DNA of 23,220 nucleotides. It comes from Dehalococcoidia bacterium (GTDB lineage: Bacteria; Chloroflexota; Dehalococcoidia; Dehalococcoidales; JAUXAE01). The notes below the pieces were generated by a model. It was given only the letters and a program-made list of their open reading frames with translations. It was not told the DNA's origin and searched no databases. Shown one piece after another: positions 14,062-20,760 of the stretch. The stretch lies in contig DAOUZU010000006.1 in assembly GCA_030665535.1 (NCBI GenBank), positions 1-23,220 of the forward strand. Direction: 5' to 3'. Numbering within the stretch: position 1 is the first letter of the stretch; every line of letters begins with the position of its first letter. The translations under genes and the position numbers were made by a program.

Positions 14062-14077
14062 TGATGTTCAATTCCAT
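13982..14077 (-). CDS. Aromatic leader peptide of the aro operon (31 residues)
   Basis: This short reading frame runs from ATG 14077-14075 to TAA 13984-13982. Codons 10-19 read YYYGYFTFTW, and codons 27-28 read YW. Nine of 31 residues are Tyr, Phe or Trp (5 Tyr, 2 Phe, 2 Trp), far above chance. A GGAG lies three bases before the ATG, and a promoter lies about 30-56 bases upstream, placing the predicted RNA start about 20 bases before the ATG. An intrinsic terminator and the aroF gene follow. This is the expected form of a leader peptide whose translation rate reports charged aromatic tRNAs, comparable in idea to TrpL and PheL. Unlike those, it contains all three aromatic residues, which suits an operon making chorismate, Phe and Tyr precursors. 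The peptide itself probably has no function after synthesis. Confidence 0.86.
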   Translation of the reverse strand: MELNITPRSYYYGYFTFTWRLKAPGGYWHDC

Positions 14078-14104
14078 TATCTCCACACGATGCTTTCAAA
14101 AGGT

Positions 14105-14133
14105 AAAATATCATACCGGCGGCTTATTGTCAA
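14105..14133 (-). promoter_or_regulatory. Promoter of the aro operon
   Basis: On the minus strand TTGACA (14133-14128) and TATTTT (14110-14105) are 17 bases apart, and TGA directly before the -10 gives an extended -10. RNA would start near 14098, giving a leader of about 230 bases before aroF that contains the leader peptide and the attenuator. Confidence 0.65.
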
Positions 14134-14168
14134 GAAGGCTGGAAGGGCTTATATACAGCCGGATATCA

Positions 14169-14197
14169 TTGACATTTATTTTAGGCTGTGCTAGACT
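14169..14197 (+). promoter_or_regulatory. Promoter of the str/S10 ribosomal operon
   Basis: On the plus strand TTGACA (14169-14174) and TAGACT (14192-14197) are 17 bases apart, and TGC before the -10 makes it extended. RNA would start near 14204, about 130 bases before the rpsL ATG. It is divergent from the aro promoter; the two -35 boxes are 35 bases apart, and a GGCTG/CAGCC inverted repeat (14137-14160) lies between them. Confidence 0.65.
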
Positions 14198-14268
14198 TCC
14201 GTATTGTTCGTGGTTCAGCTATGTCCTGAAGCGGGTTGAAATCTATCTCGAGCTGCTGTCAGGAAAAT

Positions 14269-14294
14269 AAAGGATGAGCCTTCGCTCATCCTTT
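14269..14294. promoter_or_regulatory. Perfect 11-bp hairpin in the leader of the ribosomal operon
   Basis: AAAGGATGAGC and its exact complement flank a four-base loop, 38 bases before rpsL. In the plus direction there is no U-run after it (CTAATTG), so it is not a classical terminator of the rpsL transcript. In the minus direction it is followed by ATTTTCC, so it could stop antisense RNA running toward the aro promoter. Just upstream, TTCAG/CTGAA (14214-14230) and TCCTGA/TCAGGA (14224-14264) are alternative smaller pairings. It may be a control site for ribosomal protein synthesis or a terminator; the sequence does not decide. Confidence 0.55.
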
Positions 14295-14332
14295 CTAATT
14301 GTCCGGACTACTTGAGGGGTTGATAAACAGTA

Positions 14333-14785
14333 ATGCCTACAGTAAATCAGCTGGTTAGAAAAGGGCGCAAGAAGGCCGCCAAGAAGTCTAAAACACCGGC
14401 CTTGCGTTATATATACAACGCCCTGAAGAACAGGACGACTTATTCCGCTAAGGGCTCGCCGCAGAAGCGGGGGGTCTGCGTCCAGGTGAGGACGGCCACA
14501 CCCAAAAAGCCCAACTCGGCCCTGAGAAAGATCTGCCGGGTCAGGCTGAGCAACGGGCTGGAGGTAACGGCCTATATCCCCGGTGAGGGCCATGAGCTGC
14601 AGGAGCACTCGGTGGTGCTGATACGCGGCGGGCGGGTGCCCGATCTTCCCGGTGTTCGCTACCATGTTGTCCGCGGGACGCTGGATACCACCGGCGTGGC
14701 TGAACGCCAGCAGGGGCGCTCGAAGTATGGCAGCAAACGGGGTAAGGCGGCTGTGGCTAAAGCACCGGAAACGGCTGAGGTCTAG
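14333..14785 (+). CDS. rpsL: 30S ribosomal protein S12
   Basis: A 150-residue S12, longer than the 124 residues of E. coli. The core is clear: MPTVNQLVRKGRKKA, PQKRGVCVQV, TPKKPNSALRKICRVRL and EHSVVLIRGGRV-PDLPGVRYH. It has an insertion of about 15 residues (roughly 25-41), as in many Gram-positive and Thermus-like S12 proteins, and an Ala/Lys/Glu tail of about 15 residues. Position 103 is Pro (codon CCC, 14639-14641) where most bacteria have Lys (Lys88 in E. coli). Asp104, the RimO methylthiolation site next to it, and Lys58 (E. coli Lys43) are kept. S12 lies at the decoding centre of the small subunit. A GAGGGG sits 13 bases before the ATG. This is the first gene of the str-S10 unit. Confidence 0.97.
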   Translation: MPTVNQLVRKGRKKAAKKSKTPALRYIYNALKNRTTYSAKGSPQKRGVCVQVRTATPKKPNSALRKICRVRLSNGLEVTAYIPGEGHELQEHSVVLIRGGRVPDLPGVRYHVVRGTLDTTGVAERQQGRSKYGSKRGKAAVAKAPETAEV

Positions 14786-14793
14786 GAGGCAAA

Positions 14794-15264
14794 ATGCCAA
14801 GACGGGCGGGAGTAGTTCAGAGAGAGATTAAGGGCGATGCCAGGTTCAACAGCCTGATAGTAACCCGGCTTATTAACAGGATAATGCTAAACGGTGATAA
14901 ATCTGTCGCCGAAAGTATCATATACGGCGCCCTGGATATTATAGAGCAGAAAGAGAAAAAAGATCCGGTTGGTGTCCTGGAGCTAGCGGTGAAAACCGTG
15001 ACCCCTCTCCTGGAGGTTAAGCCGCGCCGTGTCGGCGGGGCTACCTATCAGGTACCGGTGGAGGTACGGCCTAGTCGCAGTCTTTCCCTGGCCTTTCGTT
15101 GGCTGGTAAAAGCGGCCCGGGCCAGGGGGGGTAAGTCAATGGCCGAGAAGCTGGCGGCGGAGATACTGGACGCTTCGCAGGGACAGGGAGCCACGGCCAA
15201 AAAGAAGGAGGACACCCATAGGATGGCGGAGGCGAACAGGGCCTTTGCTCATTACAGATGGTAA
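14794..15264 (+). CDS. rpsG: 30S ribosomal protein S7
   Basis: A 156-residue S7, the standard length, binding the 3' major domain of 16S rRNA in the head of the small subunit. Typical segments are MPRRAGVVQRE, the LINRIMLNGDKSVAESIIYGAL stretch in the first half, the beta-hairpin region VGGATYQVPVEVRPSRSLSLAFRW, and a C-terminal ANRAFAHYRW. The binding site AGGAGG overlaps the rpsL stop codon (TAGGAGG at 14783-14789), so the two genes are closely coupled. In E. coli S7 represses its own operon; whether that holds here is not visible. Confidence 0.97.
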   Translation: MPRRAGVVQREIKGDARFNSLIVTRLINRIMLNGDKSVAESIIYGALDIIEQKEKKDPVGVLELAVKTVTPLLEVKPRRVGGATYQVPVEVRPSRSLSLAFRWLVKAARARGGKSMAEKLAAEILDASQGQGATAKKKEDTHRMAEANRAFAHYRW

Positions 15265-15314
15265 TAAAAATGGCCGGGAAAACAGTATCAGAGAGATTAA
15301 AGATAGAGGACATA

Positions 15315-17390
15315 ATGCCTACCAGGAGCTTCTCGCTTGAGCGGGTGCGCAACATCGGGATTATCGCCCATATCGACGCTGGCAAGACGACGGTCACCGA
15401 GCGGATACTTTACTACACCGGCCGTACCTATAAGATAGGCGGCGTGGACGAGGGCACCGCCGTGATGGACTGGATGGAGCAGGAGAGGCAGCGCGGCATC
15501 ACTATCACCTCGGCGGCCACCACTTCTCACTGGCGGGAGCACCGCATCAATATTATAGATACCCCGGGGCATGTGGACTTCACCGCCGAGGTGGAGCGCA
15601 GCCTGCGGGTACTTGACGGCGGCGTAGTCGTCTTCGATGGCGTGGCCGGCGTTGAGGCCCAGTCGGAGACCGTTTGGCGCCAGGCTAATAGATACCACGT
15701 CCCCCGCATCTGCTTCATCAACAAGATGGATAGGGTGGGGGCCGATTTCCCCCGAACCCTTGGTATGATAGAGGATCGCCTACACGCCAAGTACATTGCC
15801 GTGCAGCTCCCGATGGGCAGCGATGAGTCATTCCATGGCGTTATTGACCTGGTTACCGAGAAGGCCTTGAGCTACGATGGCAAGCCGGACTCGGAGCCGG
15901 TGGAAGTGGCCATACCGGAAGAGGACAGAGAGGCCGTAAGCCATTACCGCCAGATGCTGGTGGAGAGGGTGGCCGAAGAGGATGATGAGGCTATGGAGGC
16001 CTACCTTGAGGGCAAAACGCCAACGGTTACCGAGCTTAAGGCGGCCCTGAGGAGGGTCACCCTGGCCGGCAAGGGCATCCCTGTTCTGGCCGGCAGTGCC
16101 CTCCGCAACAAGGGCGTCAGGCTGCTGCTCGATGCTGTAATAGACTACCTGCCTTCCCCGCTGGATATGCCGCCGGTGCAAGCGGTCAACACTCGTAGCG
16201 GCGACCAGGTGCAGCGCGCGGTGGATGACGATGCTCCCTTTGCCGCCCTGGCTTTCAAAGTGGTCTCAGACCCCTTTGTTGGCCGGCTGGTCTATTTCCG
16301 GGTCTATTCCGGCAAGATAAAGGCCGGCGCTCAGGTATTGAACTCCACCAAGGGCCATAAAGAGCGCCTAGGCCGGCTGCTGCTGATGCATGCCAACCGG
16401 CGTGAGGATGTTGATAGCGCCGATACCGGCTCCATTATTGCCACCCTGGGCCTTAAGGGCACCTTCACCGGAGATACCCTCTGCGACTCGTCGCAGTCCA
16501 TTATACTGGAAGCGATACGCTTCCCCGAGCCGGTGATGTCCATCGCCATTGAGCCTAAGACCAAGGCCGATCAGGACCGCATGGTGGAAGCCCTGCACAA
16601 GCTGGCCGACGAGGACCCCACCTTCAAGATGAGCTTCAATGACGAAACCGGCCAGACGGTCATCTCCGGCATGGGCGAGCTTCACCTTGAGGTAATAGTT
16701 AGCCGGCTGCTTTCAGAGCACAGGGTAAGCGCCCAGGTGGGCAAGCCCCGGGTGGCTTACAAAGAGACCATCACCACCGCGGCCAGGGCCGAAGGGCGCT
16801 TCGTACGTCAGAGCGGAGGCCGCGGTCAGTACGGGCATGTTTGCATTGAGATTGAACCGCTGGAGGGTGGCGGCGAATTCCAGTTTGTGGATAAGGTAAA
16901 GGGCGGCGCCATACCGAAATCGTTTATACTGGCCGCCGAATCCGGCATCAAGGAAGCCCTGGCCACCGGCGTCTTCGCCGGTTACCCTATGGTGGATGTC
17001 AAGGCGACCATCTACGACGGCAGCTTCCACGAGGTTGACTCATCGGAGATGGCCTTCAAGATGGCCGGCTCCATGGCCCTTAAGAACGCCGTGGCCAAGG
17101 CCAGGCCAACCGTGCTGGAGCCGATTATGAAGCTGGAGGCGGTTACCCCGGAGGAGTTCCTGGGTGATATCATCGGCGGCATCAGTTCAATGAGGGGCCA
17201 TATATCGGCCGTTGAGCCGCGCGGCGAAACGAGTGTCGTCCACGCTTTGGTCCCCCTGGCCGAGACCTTTGGTTACTCCACAGACCTGCGCTCCGTAAGC
17301 CACGGCCGGGCCACCTATTCAATGGAGTTCCACAAGTATCAGGAGCTGCCTTCGGGCAAGGCTAGCCAGTTTGAGGAGGCGGCTAAGTAA
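15315..17390 (+). CDS. fusA: Elongation factor G
   Basis: A 691-residue translational GTPase that drives tRNA-mRNA movement on the ribosome. G1 is AHIDAGKT (residues 18-25), G2 lies in RGITITSAATT, G3 is DTPGHVDF, G4 is NKMD and G5 lies near GSAL. Domains II to V follow with normal length, including GRGQYGHVCIEIEP and a SSMRGHI segment near the end. The start chosen is ATG 15315, with AGAGGA four bases before it, giving the family-like N-terminus SFSLERVRNIGIIAHID. In-frame ATGs at 15258 and 15270 would add 15-19 residues, lack binding sites, and the first would overlap rpsG. A 50-base gap therefore separates it from rpsG. No tuf gene follows it. Confidence 0.97.
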   Translation: MPTRSFSLERVRNIGIIAHIDAGKTTVTERILYYTGRTYKIGGVDEGTAVMDWMEQERQRGITITSAATTSHWREHRINIIDTPGHVDFTAEVERSLRVLDGGVVVFDGVAGVEAQSETVWRQANRYHVPRICFINKMDRVGADFPRTLGMIEDRLHAKYIAVQLPMGSDESFHGVIDLVTEKALSYDGKPDSEPVEVAIPEEDREAVSHYRQMLVERVAEEDDEAMEAYLEGKTPTVTELKAALRRVTLAGKGIPVLAGSALRNKGVRLLLDAVIDYLPSPLDMPPVQAVNTRSGDQVQRAVDDDAPFAALAFKVVSDPFVGRLVYFRVYSGKIKAGAQVLNSTKGHKERLGRLLLMHANRREDVDSADTGSIIATLGLKGTFTGDTLCDSSQSIILEAIRFPEPVMSIAIEPKTKADQDRMVEALHKLADEDPTFKMSFNDETGQTVISGMGELHLEVIVSRLLSEHRVSAQVGKPRVAYKETITTAARAEGRFVRQSGGRGQYGHVCIEIEPLEGGGEFQFVDKVKGGAIPKSFILAAESGIKEALATGVFAGYPMVDVKATIYDGSFHEVDSSEMAFKMAGSMALKNAVAKARPTVLEPIMKLEAVTPEEFLGDIIGGISSMRGHISAVEPRGETSVVHALVPLAETFGYSTDLRSVSHGRATYSMEFHKYQELPSGKASQFEEAAK

Positions 17391-17405
17391 TAGCCGGATA
17401 AACTT

Positions 17406-17714
17406 ATGGCCAAACAGAAAGTACGCATACAGATAAAGGGTTTTGACCACAAGGTGCTGGACCAGTCGGCGCAGCAGATAGTGGAGGCCCTGGAAAGGAC
17501 CGGAGCCGTCGTCTCCGGGCCGGTGCCGCTGCCCACCCGCATCAAGAAGTTCAGCGTCATCCGCTCCCCCTTTATTGACAAGGACTCCCAGGAGCAGTTT
17601 GAGATAAGAACCCACAAGCGAATTATAGATATAGTAGAGATGACCTCCAAGACGGTGGACTCCCTGGCCAATTTAAACCTGCCCTCCGGGGTGAGCATAG
17701 ATATAAAAATCTAG
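17406..17714 (+). CDS. rpsJ: 30S ribosomal protein S10
   Basis: A 102-residue S10, standard in length. It shows VRIQIKGFDHKVLDQSAQQI at the N-terminus, the GPVPLPTRIKKFSVIRSPF loop that reaches into the head of the 30S subunit, then QFEIRTHKRIIDI. S10 also acts as NusE in transcription antitermination in other bacteria. It follows fusA by 15 bases with no good ribosome binding site close to the ATG, so it may depend on coupling. It marks the join of the str and S10 gene clusters. Confidence 0.97.
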   Translation: MAKQKVRIQIKGFDHKVLDQSAQQIVEALERTGAVVSGPVPLPTRIKKFSVIRSPFIDKDSQEQFEIRTHKRIIDIVEMTSKTVDSLANLNLPSGVSIDIKI

Positions 17715-17723
17715 GCAATTATT

Positions 17724-18341
17724 ATGATCAAAGGTATTTTAGGCAAGAAGCTGGGTATGTCGCGGGTCTTTCTGGAGAATGGCCGCGCTGAGGCGGCTAC
17801 GGCTATTGAGGCCGGCCCCTGCGTGGTGGTGCAGATAAAGACCGAGGCCAAAGAAGGCTACAATGCCGCCCAGCTCGGTTTCGGCCAGGCCAAGCGGGTC
17901 AAGTCACCGCAAAAAGGTCACTTTAAGGAGCTGGGGGAGTTTAAGTGCCTCAGGGAGCTTCGGGTGGCCGATACCAAGGATATCGCTGTTGGCGACCAGG
18001 TTACGGCGGCTCTCTTCAAGGCCGGAGACCTGGTTGAAGTCAGCGGCTTAAGCAAGGGCCGCGGCTTTGCCGGTACCGTCAAGCGCCACGGCTTTGCCGG
18101 TGGCCCCAAGACACACGGCCAGTCAGATCGCCACCGCGCCCCCGGCTCCATTGGCGCCGGCTCCTCACCGGGGCGGGTCTGGAAGGGCACCAGGATGTCC
18201 GGTCATATGGGGAACGAGTTGGTAACAGTGCGCCACCTTGAGGTGTTAAGCGCAGACGCGGATAAGAATCTCCTGGTACTCAAGGGGGCTGTCCCCGGCG
18301 CCAGGAACGGCCTACTTATTATCAGGAAGTCGGGTGGTTAG
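17724..18341 (+). CDS. rplC: 50S ribosomal protein L3
   Basis: A 205-residue L3, which binds 23S rRNA near the peptidyl transferase centre and is one of the first proteins in large-subunit assembly. It begins IKGILGKKLGMSRVF. It contains the long central loop GGPKTHGQSDRHRAPGSIG, with the Gln that PrmB methylates in other species, followed by GRVWKGTRMSGHMG. The length is normal. It lies nine bases after rpsJ and one base before the rplD start. Confidence 0.97.
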   Translation: MIKGILGKKLGMSRVFLENGRAEAATAIEAGPCVVVQIKTEAKEGYNAAQLGFGQAKRVKSPQKGHFKELGEFKCLRELRVADTKDIAVGDQVTAALFKAGDLVEVSGLSKGRGFAGTVKRHGFAGGPKTHGQSDRHRAPGSIGAGSSPGRVWKGTRMSGHMGNELVTVRHLEVLSADADKNLLVLKGAVPGARNGLLIIRKSGG

Positions 18342-18342
18342 G

Positions 18343-18990
18343 GTGCTGATTCCAGTTTATAACGCAAGCGGTGAACAGACCAAAGAGATTGAGTTGAGCG
18401 ACGCCGTATTCGCCGTGCCTTTCAACCAGGCGGTGGTGCACCAGGCGATGGTCAGGCAGCGGGCCAATGCCCGCCAGGGAACGGCCTGCACCAAGACACG
18501 CAGTGAAGTAGCCGGCCGCAAGGGCAAGCTGTTCCGTCAGAAGGGCACCGGCCGCGCCCGGGCCGGTAGTGTCAGGTCACCGTTACGCCGCGGCGGCGGA
18601 GTCACCTTTGGTCCCAAACCCAGGGACTACAGCCAGACGATGCCTAAAAAGATGCGCCGGCTGGCCATCAGGTGCATGCTTTCGGCCAAGGTAGAAAGCG
18701 GTGAGCTGAAGGTGCTGGAAGGTCTTGAGCTAAAAGAGGCCAAGACGAAGGAAATGGCCGGATTGCTGGCGGCGCTGGGTATGAAATCCTCAGCCCTAGT
18801 GGCCATAAGCCATCCGGATGAAAAAGTTATCAGGGCGGCGCGCAACATACCCAAAGTGAAGACGACGCCAGCCAGCCTGCTCAATGTGGTTGACCTGCTC
18901 TCCTTTAACACGCTGTTGATGACGGAGGCGGCGGTGCGCCAGGTTGAGATGCTATGGGGCACCAGGGGGGGGGCCGATGCATCAGTTTGA
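18343..18990 (+). CDS. rplD: 50S ribosomal protein L4
   Basis: A 215-residue L4. It begins LIPVYNASGEQ and has the extended loop with RSEVAGRKGKLFRQKGTGRARAG split over the tunnel-reaching region, then GGGVTFGPKPRDY and PKKMRRLAIR. The start used is GTG 18343, one base after the rplC stop, with GGGTGG five bases before it. A GTG at 18334 would overlap rplC and add VVR, less like the family. In E. coli L4 controls its own operon by attenuation; no matching structure is evident here. Near the 3' end is a run of nine G (18965-18973). Confidence 0.95.
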   Translation: MLIPVYNASGEQTKEIELSDAVFAVPFNQAVVHQAMVRQRANARQGTACTKTRSEVAGRKGKLFRQKGTGRARAGSVRSPLRRGGGVTFGPKPRDYSQTMPKKMRRLAIRCMLSAKVESGELKVLEGLELKEAKTKEMAGLLAALGMKSSALVAISHPDEKVIRAARNIPKVKTTPASLLNVVDLLSFNTLLMTEAAVRQVEMLWGTRGGADASV

Positions 18991-19261
18991 GGTCCTGCGC
19001 CGGCCGCTCATTACAGAGAAAAACACTATCCAGCAGGCCGCTGGCAAGTATGCCTTTGAGGTGGCCAACGAGGCCAACAAGCACCAGGTGAAACAGTCTG
19101 TGGAGAAGGCCTTTGATGTCAAGGTGACCAAAGTGAATATTATGATAGTGCACGGTAAGATGCGCCGTATGGGCAAGCGTGTCGTGCTTTCGCCTTCTTG
19201 GAAGAAGGCCATCGTTACCCTTAAGCCGGGTGACACGATACAGCTTTTTGAAGGGGTCTAG
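18977..19261 (+). CDS. rplW: 50S ribosomal protein L23
   Basis: A 94-residue L23, the usual size, located at the exit of the peptide tunnel, where it docks trigger factor and the signal recognition particle. It begins MHQFEVLRRPLITEKNT and contains YAFEVANEANKHQVKQSVEKA and VNIMIVHGKMRR. The ATG at 18977 overlaps the end of rplD by 14 bases and is preceded by a G9 run that doubles as the ribosome binding site. An ATG at 18944 in the same frame would add 11 unlike residues and is rejected. Confidence 0.95.
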   Translation: MHQFEVLRRPLITEKNTIQQAAGKYAFEVANEANKHQVKQSVEKAFDVKVTKVNIMIVHGKMRRMGKRVVLSPSWKKAIVTLKPGDTIQLFEGV

Positions 19262-19285
19262 AATATAGCTGATGAGGAATAACAA

Positions 19286-20113
19286 GTGGCGCTAAAATTC
19301 TATAAACCCACCTCGCCGGGACGGCGGCGTATGAGCGGCTCTACGTTTGACGAGATAACCAAGAGCAAGCCGGAGAAGGCCCTGCTCAAGCCGCTGAAGA
19401 AGAACGCCGGGCGTAACAACCAAGGGCGGATGACCGTCCGCCATCGCGGCGGCGGCGCCAAGCGCCGGCTGCGCATTATTGATTTCAAGCGTGATAAGAT
19501 TGGCGTTCCGGGGCGGGTGGCGGCCATTGAGTATGACCCCAACCGCTCGGCACGCATCGCCCTTATCCACTACGCCGATGGCGAGAAGCGCTATATCCTG
19601 GCTCCCCTGGAGCTCAGGGTGGACGATACCGTAAAATCAGGTGAGGATGCCGAGCTCAAACCCGGCAACGCCCTGCCCATGAAACTCATCCCCGGCGGCA
19701 CGCCCATCCACAACATTGAGCTTTCCCACGGCCGGGGCGGGCAATTGGTCAGGGGCGCCGGTACGGCGGCCCAGCTTATGGTAAAAGAAGGCGATTACGC
19801 CCTGGTAAGGCTGCCCTCCGGTGAGATGCGGCGTATCCGTAGCGAATGCCTGGCCACCATCGGCCAGGTGGGCAACGCCGAACACCAGGGCATAGAGCTG
19901 GGCAAGGCCGGCCGCAAGCGCTGGCTGGGCATAAGGCCCAGCGTCAGGGGTTCGGCGATGTCCCCTCGTGACCACCCCCACGGTGGCGGCGAGGGCCGCT
20001 CTCCGATAGGTATGCCCGGGCCCAAGACACCCTGGGGCAAGCCGGCCTTGGGTTACCGGACACGAAAGCCCAAGTCCTCGGACAGACTGATTGTTAAGCG
20101 GCGGAGGAAGTAG
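19286..20113 (+). CDS. rplB: 50S ribosomal protein L2
   Basis: A 275-residue L2, standard length, needed for subunit association and peptidyl transferase activity. It begins at GTG with GAGGAA eight bases upstream, and reads ALKFYKPTSPGRR. RHRGGGAKRRLRIIDFKRDK and GRGGQLVRGAGTAAQLM are core segments, and the C-terminal SPRDHPHGGGEGRSPIGMPG holds the conserved functional His. The 24-base gap before it is the largest between neighbouring genes from rpsJ onward. Confidence 0.97.
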   Translation: MALKFYKPTSPGRRRMSGSTFDEITKSKPEKALLKPLKKNAGRNNQGRMTVRHRGGGAKRRLRIIDFKRDKIGVPGRVAAIEYDPNRSARIALIHYADGEKRYILAPLELRVDDTVKSGEDAELKPGNALPMKLIPGGTPIHNIELSHGRGGQLVRGAGTAAQLMVKEGDYALVRLPSGEMRRIRSECLATIGQVGNAEHQGIELGKAGRKRWLGIRPSVRGSAMSPRDHPHGGGEGRSPIGMPGPKTPWGKPALGYRTRKPKSSDRLIVKRRRK

Positions 20114-20116
20114 CCT

Positions 20117-20419
20117 ATGTCAAGGTCAATTAAAAAAGGCCCGGCGGTTGATGCCAAGCTGATGAAAAAGATAGACGCTGCCCAGCGCTCCGGCGCTAAG
20201 GTTGTAATAAAGACCTGGGCCCGTTGGTCTACGATACTGCCCCAGATGGTGGGCCTGAACATCGGCGTGCATGACGGCCGCCGTCATGTTCCCATCTATG
20301 TAACGGAGAATATGGTCGGCCACAAGCTGGGCGAATTCACGGCAACCCGAACCTTCAGGGGCCATCTCGGCAAAGGAGAGAATGTAAGCATAGTGAAGAA
20401 GGGGCTGCCAGGTAGATAG
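20117..20419 (+). CDS. rpsS: 30S ribosomal protein S19
   Basis: A 100-residue S19 (92 in E. coli). The N-terminus is SRSIKKGPAVDAKLMKKI; the core has KTWARWSTILPQMVGLNIGV and HKLGEFTATRTFRGHL. It forms a complex with S13 in the head of the small subunit. GGAGGAAG at the end of rplB serves as its ribosome binding site, and three bases separate the two genes. Confidence 0.97.
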   Translation: MSRSIKKGPAVDAKLMKKIDAAQRSGAKVVIKTWARWSTILPQMVGLNIGVHDGRRHVPIYVTENMVGHKLGEFTATRTFRGHLGKGENVSIVKKGLPGR

Positions 20420-20421
20420 AT

Positions 20422-20760
20422 ATGGAAGTTAAGGCTATCGTAAAGAACACCGGCATACCGCCACGCAAGGCGCGCCTGTATATAGATATGGTGCGCGGCC
20501 GCGGGGTTGGGGAAGCCCTGACGGTGCTTAAGTTCGCCCCCTCCCCCATAGCCAGGGTGGTGGCCAAGGTAGTAAAATCGGCCGTGGCCAATGCTGAAAA
20601 CAATTTCCAACTTGACCCGGCGGATCTCAAGGTGGTGCGGATTTACGCTGATGGCGCCACTACCCAGAAGAGGCACAGGGCTCGGTCCAAGGGCAGGGCC
20701 AGCCCCATATTGAAACGCTCCAGCCATATTACAGTCGTCGTAGCGGACCGGGAGGATTAA
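20422..20760 (+). CDS. rplV: 50S ribosomal protein L22
   Basis: A 112-residue L22, usual length, whose long hairpin lines the peptide exit tunnel. It begins MEVKAIVKNTGIPPRKARL with DMVRGRGVGEAL. The hairpin region is ADGATTQKRHRARSKGRASP, followed by KRSSHITVVVADRED. The stop TAA shares its last A with the rpsC ATG (TAATG), so the pair is tightly coupled. Confidence 0.97.
   Translation: MEVKAIVKNTGIPPRKARLYIDMVRGRGVGEALTVLKFAPSPIARVVAKVVKSAVANAENNFQLDPADLKVVRIYADGATTQKRHRARSKGRASPILKRSSHITVVVADRED

Noticed and set aside
13912..14098. T-box riboswitch as an explanation of the aro leader
   Set aside because: I find no AGGGTGGNACCGCG-like T-box sequence before the terminator, whereas the aromatic reading frame and 1-2-3-4 pairing explain the region.
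14210..14240. A short GTG-started frame in the rpsL leader as a second leader peptide
   Set aside because: It has no ribosome binding site, no enrichment of any amino acid, and is under ten codons.
14061..14270. A 69-codon plus-strand frame in the divergent control region
   Set aside because: It runs through both promoters and opposite the leader peptide, has no binding site and resembles no known protein.
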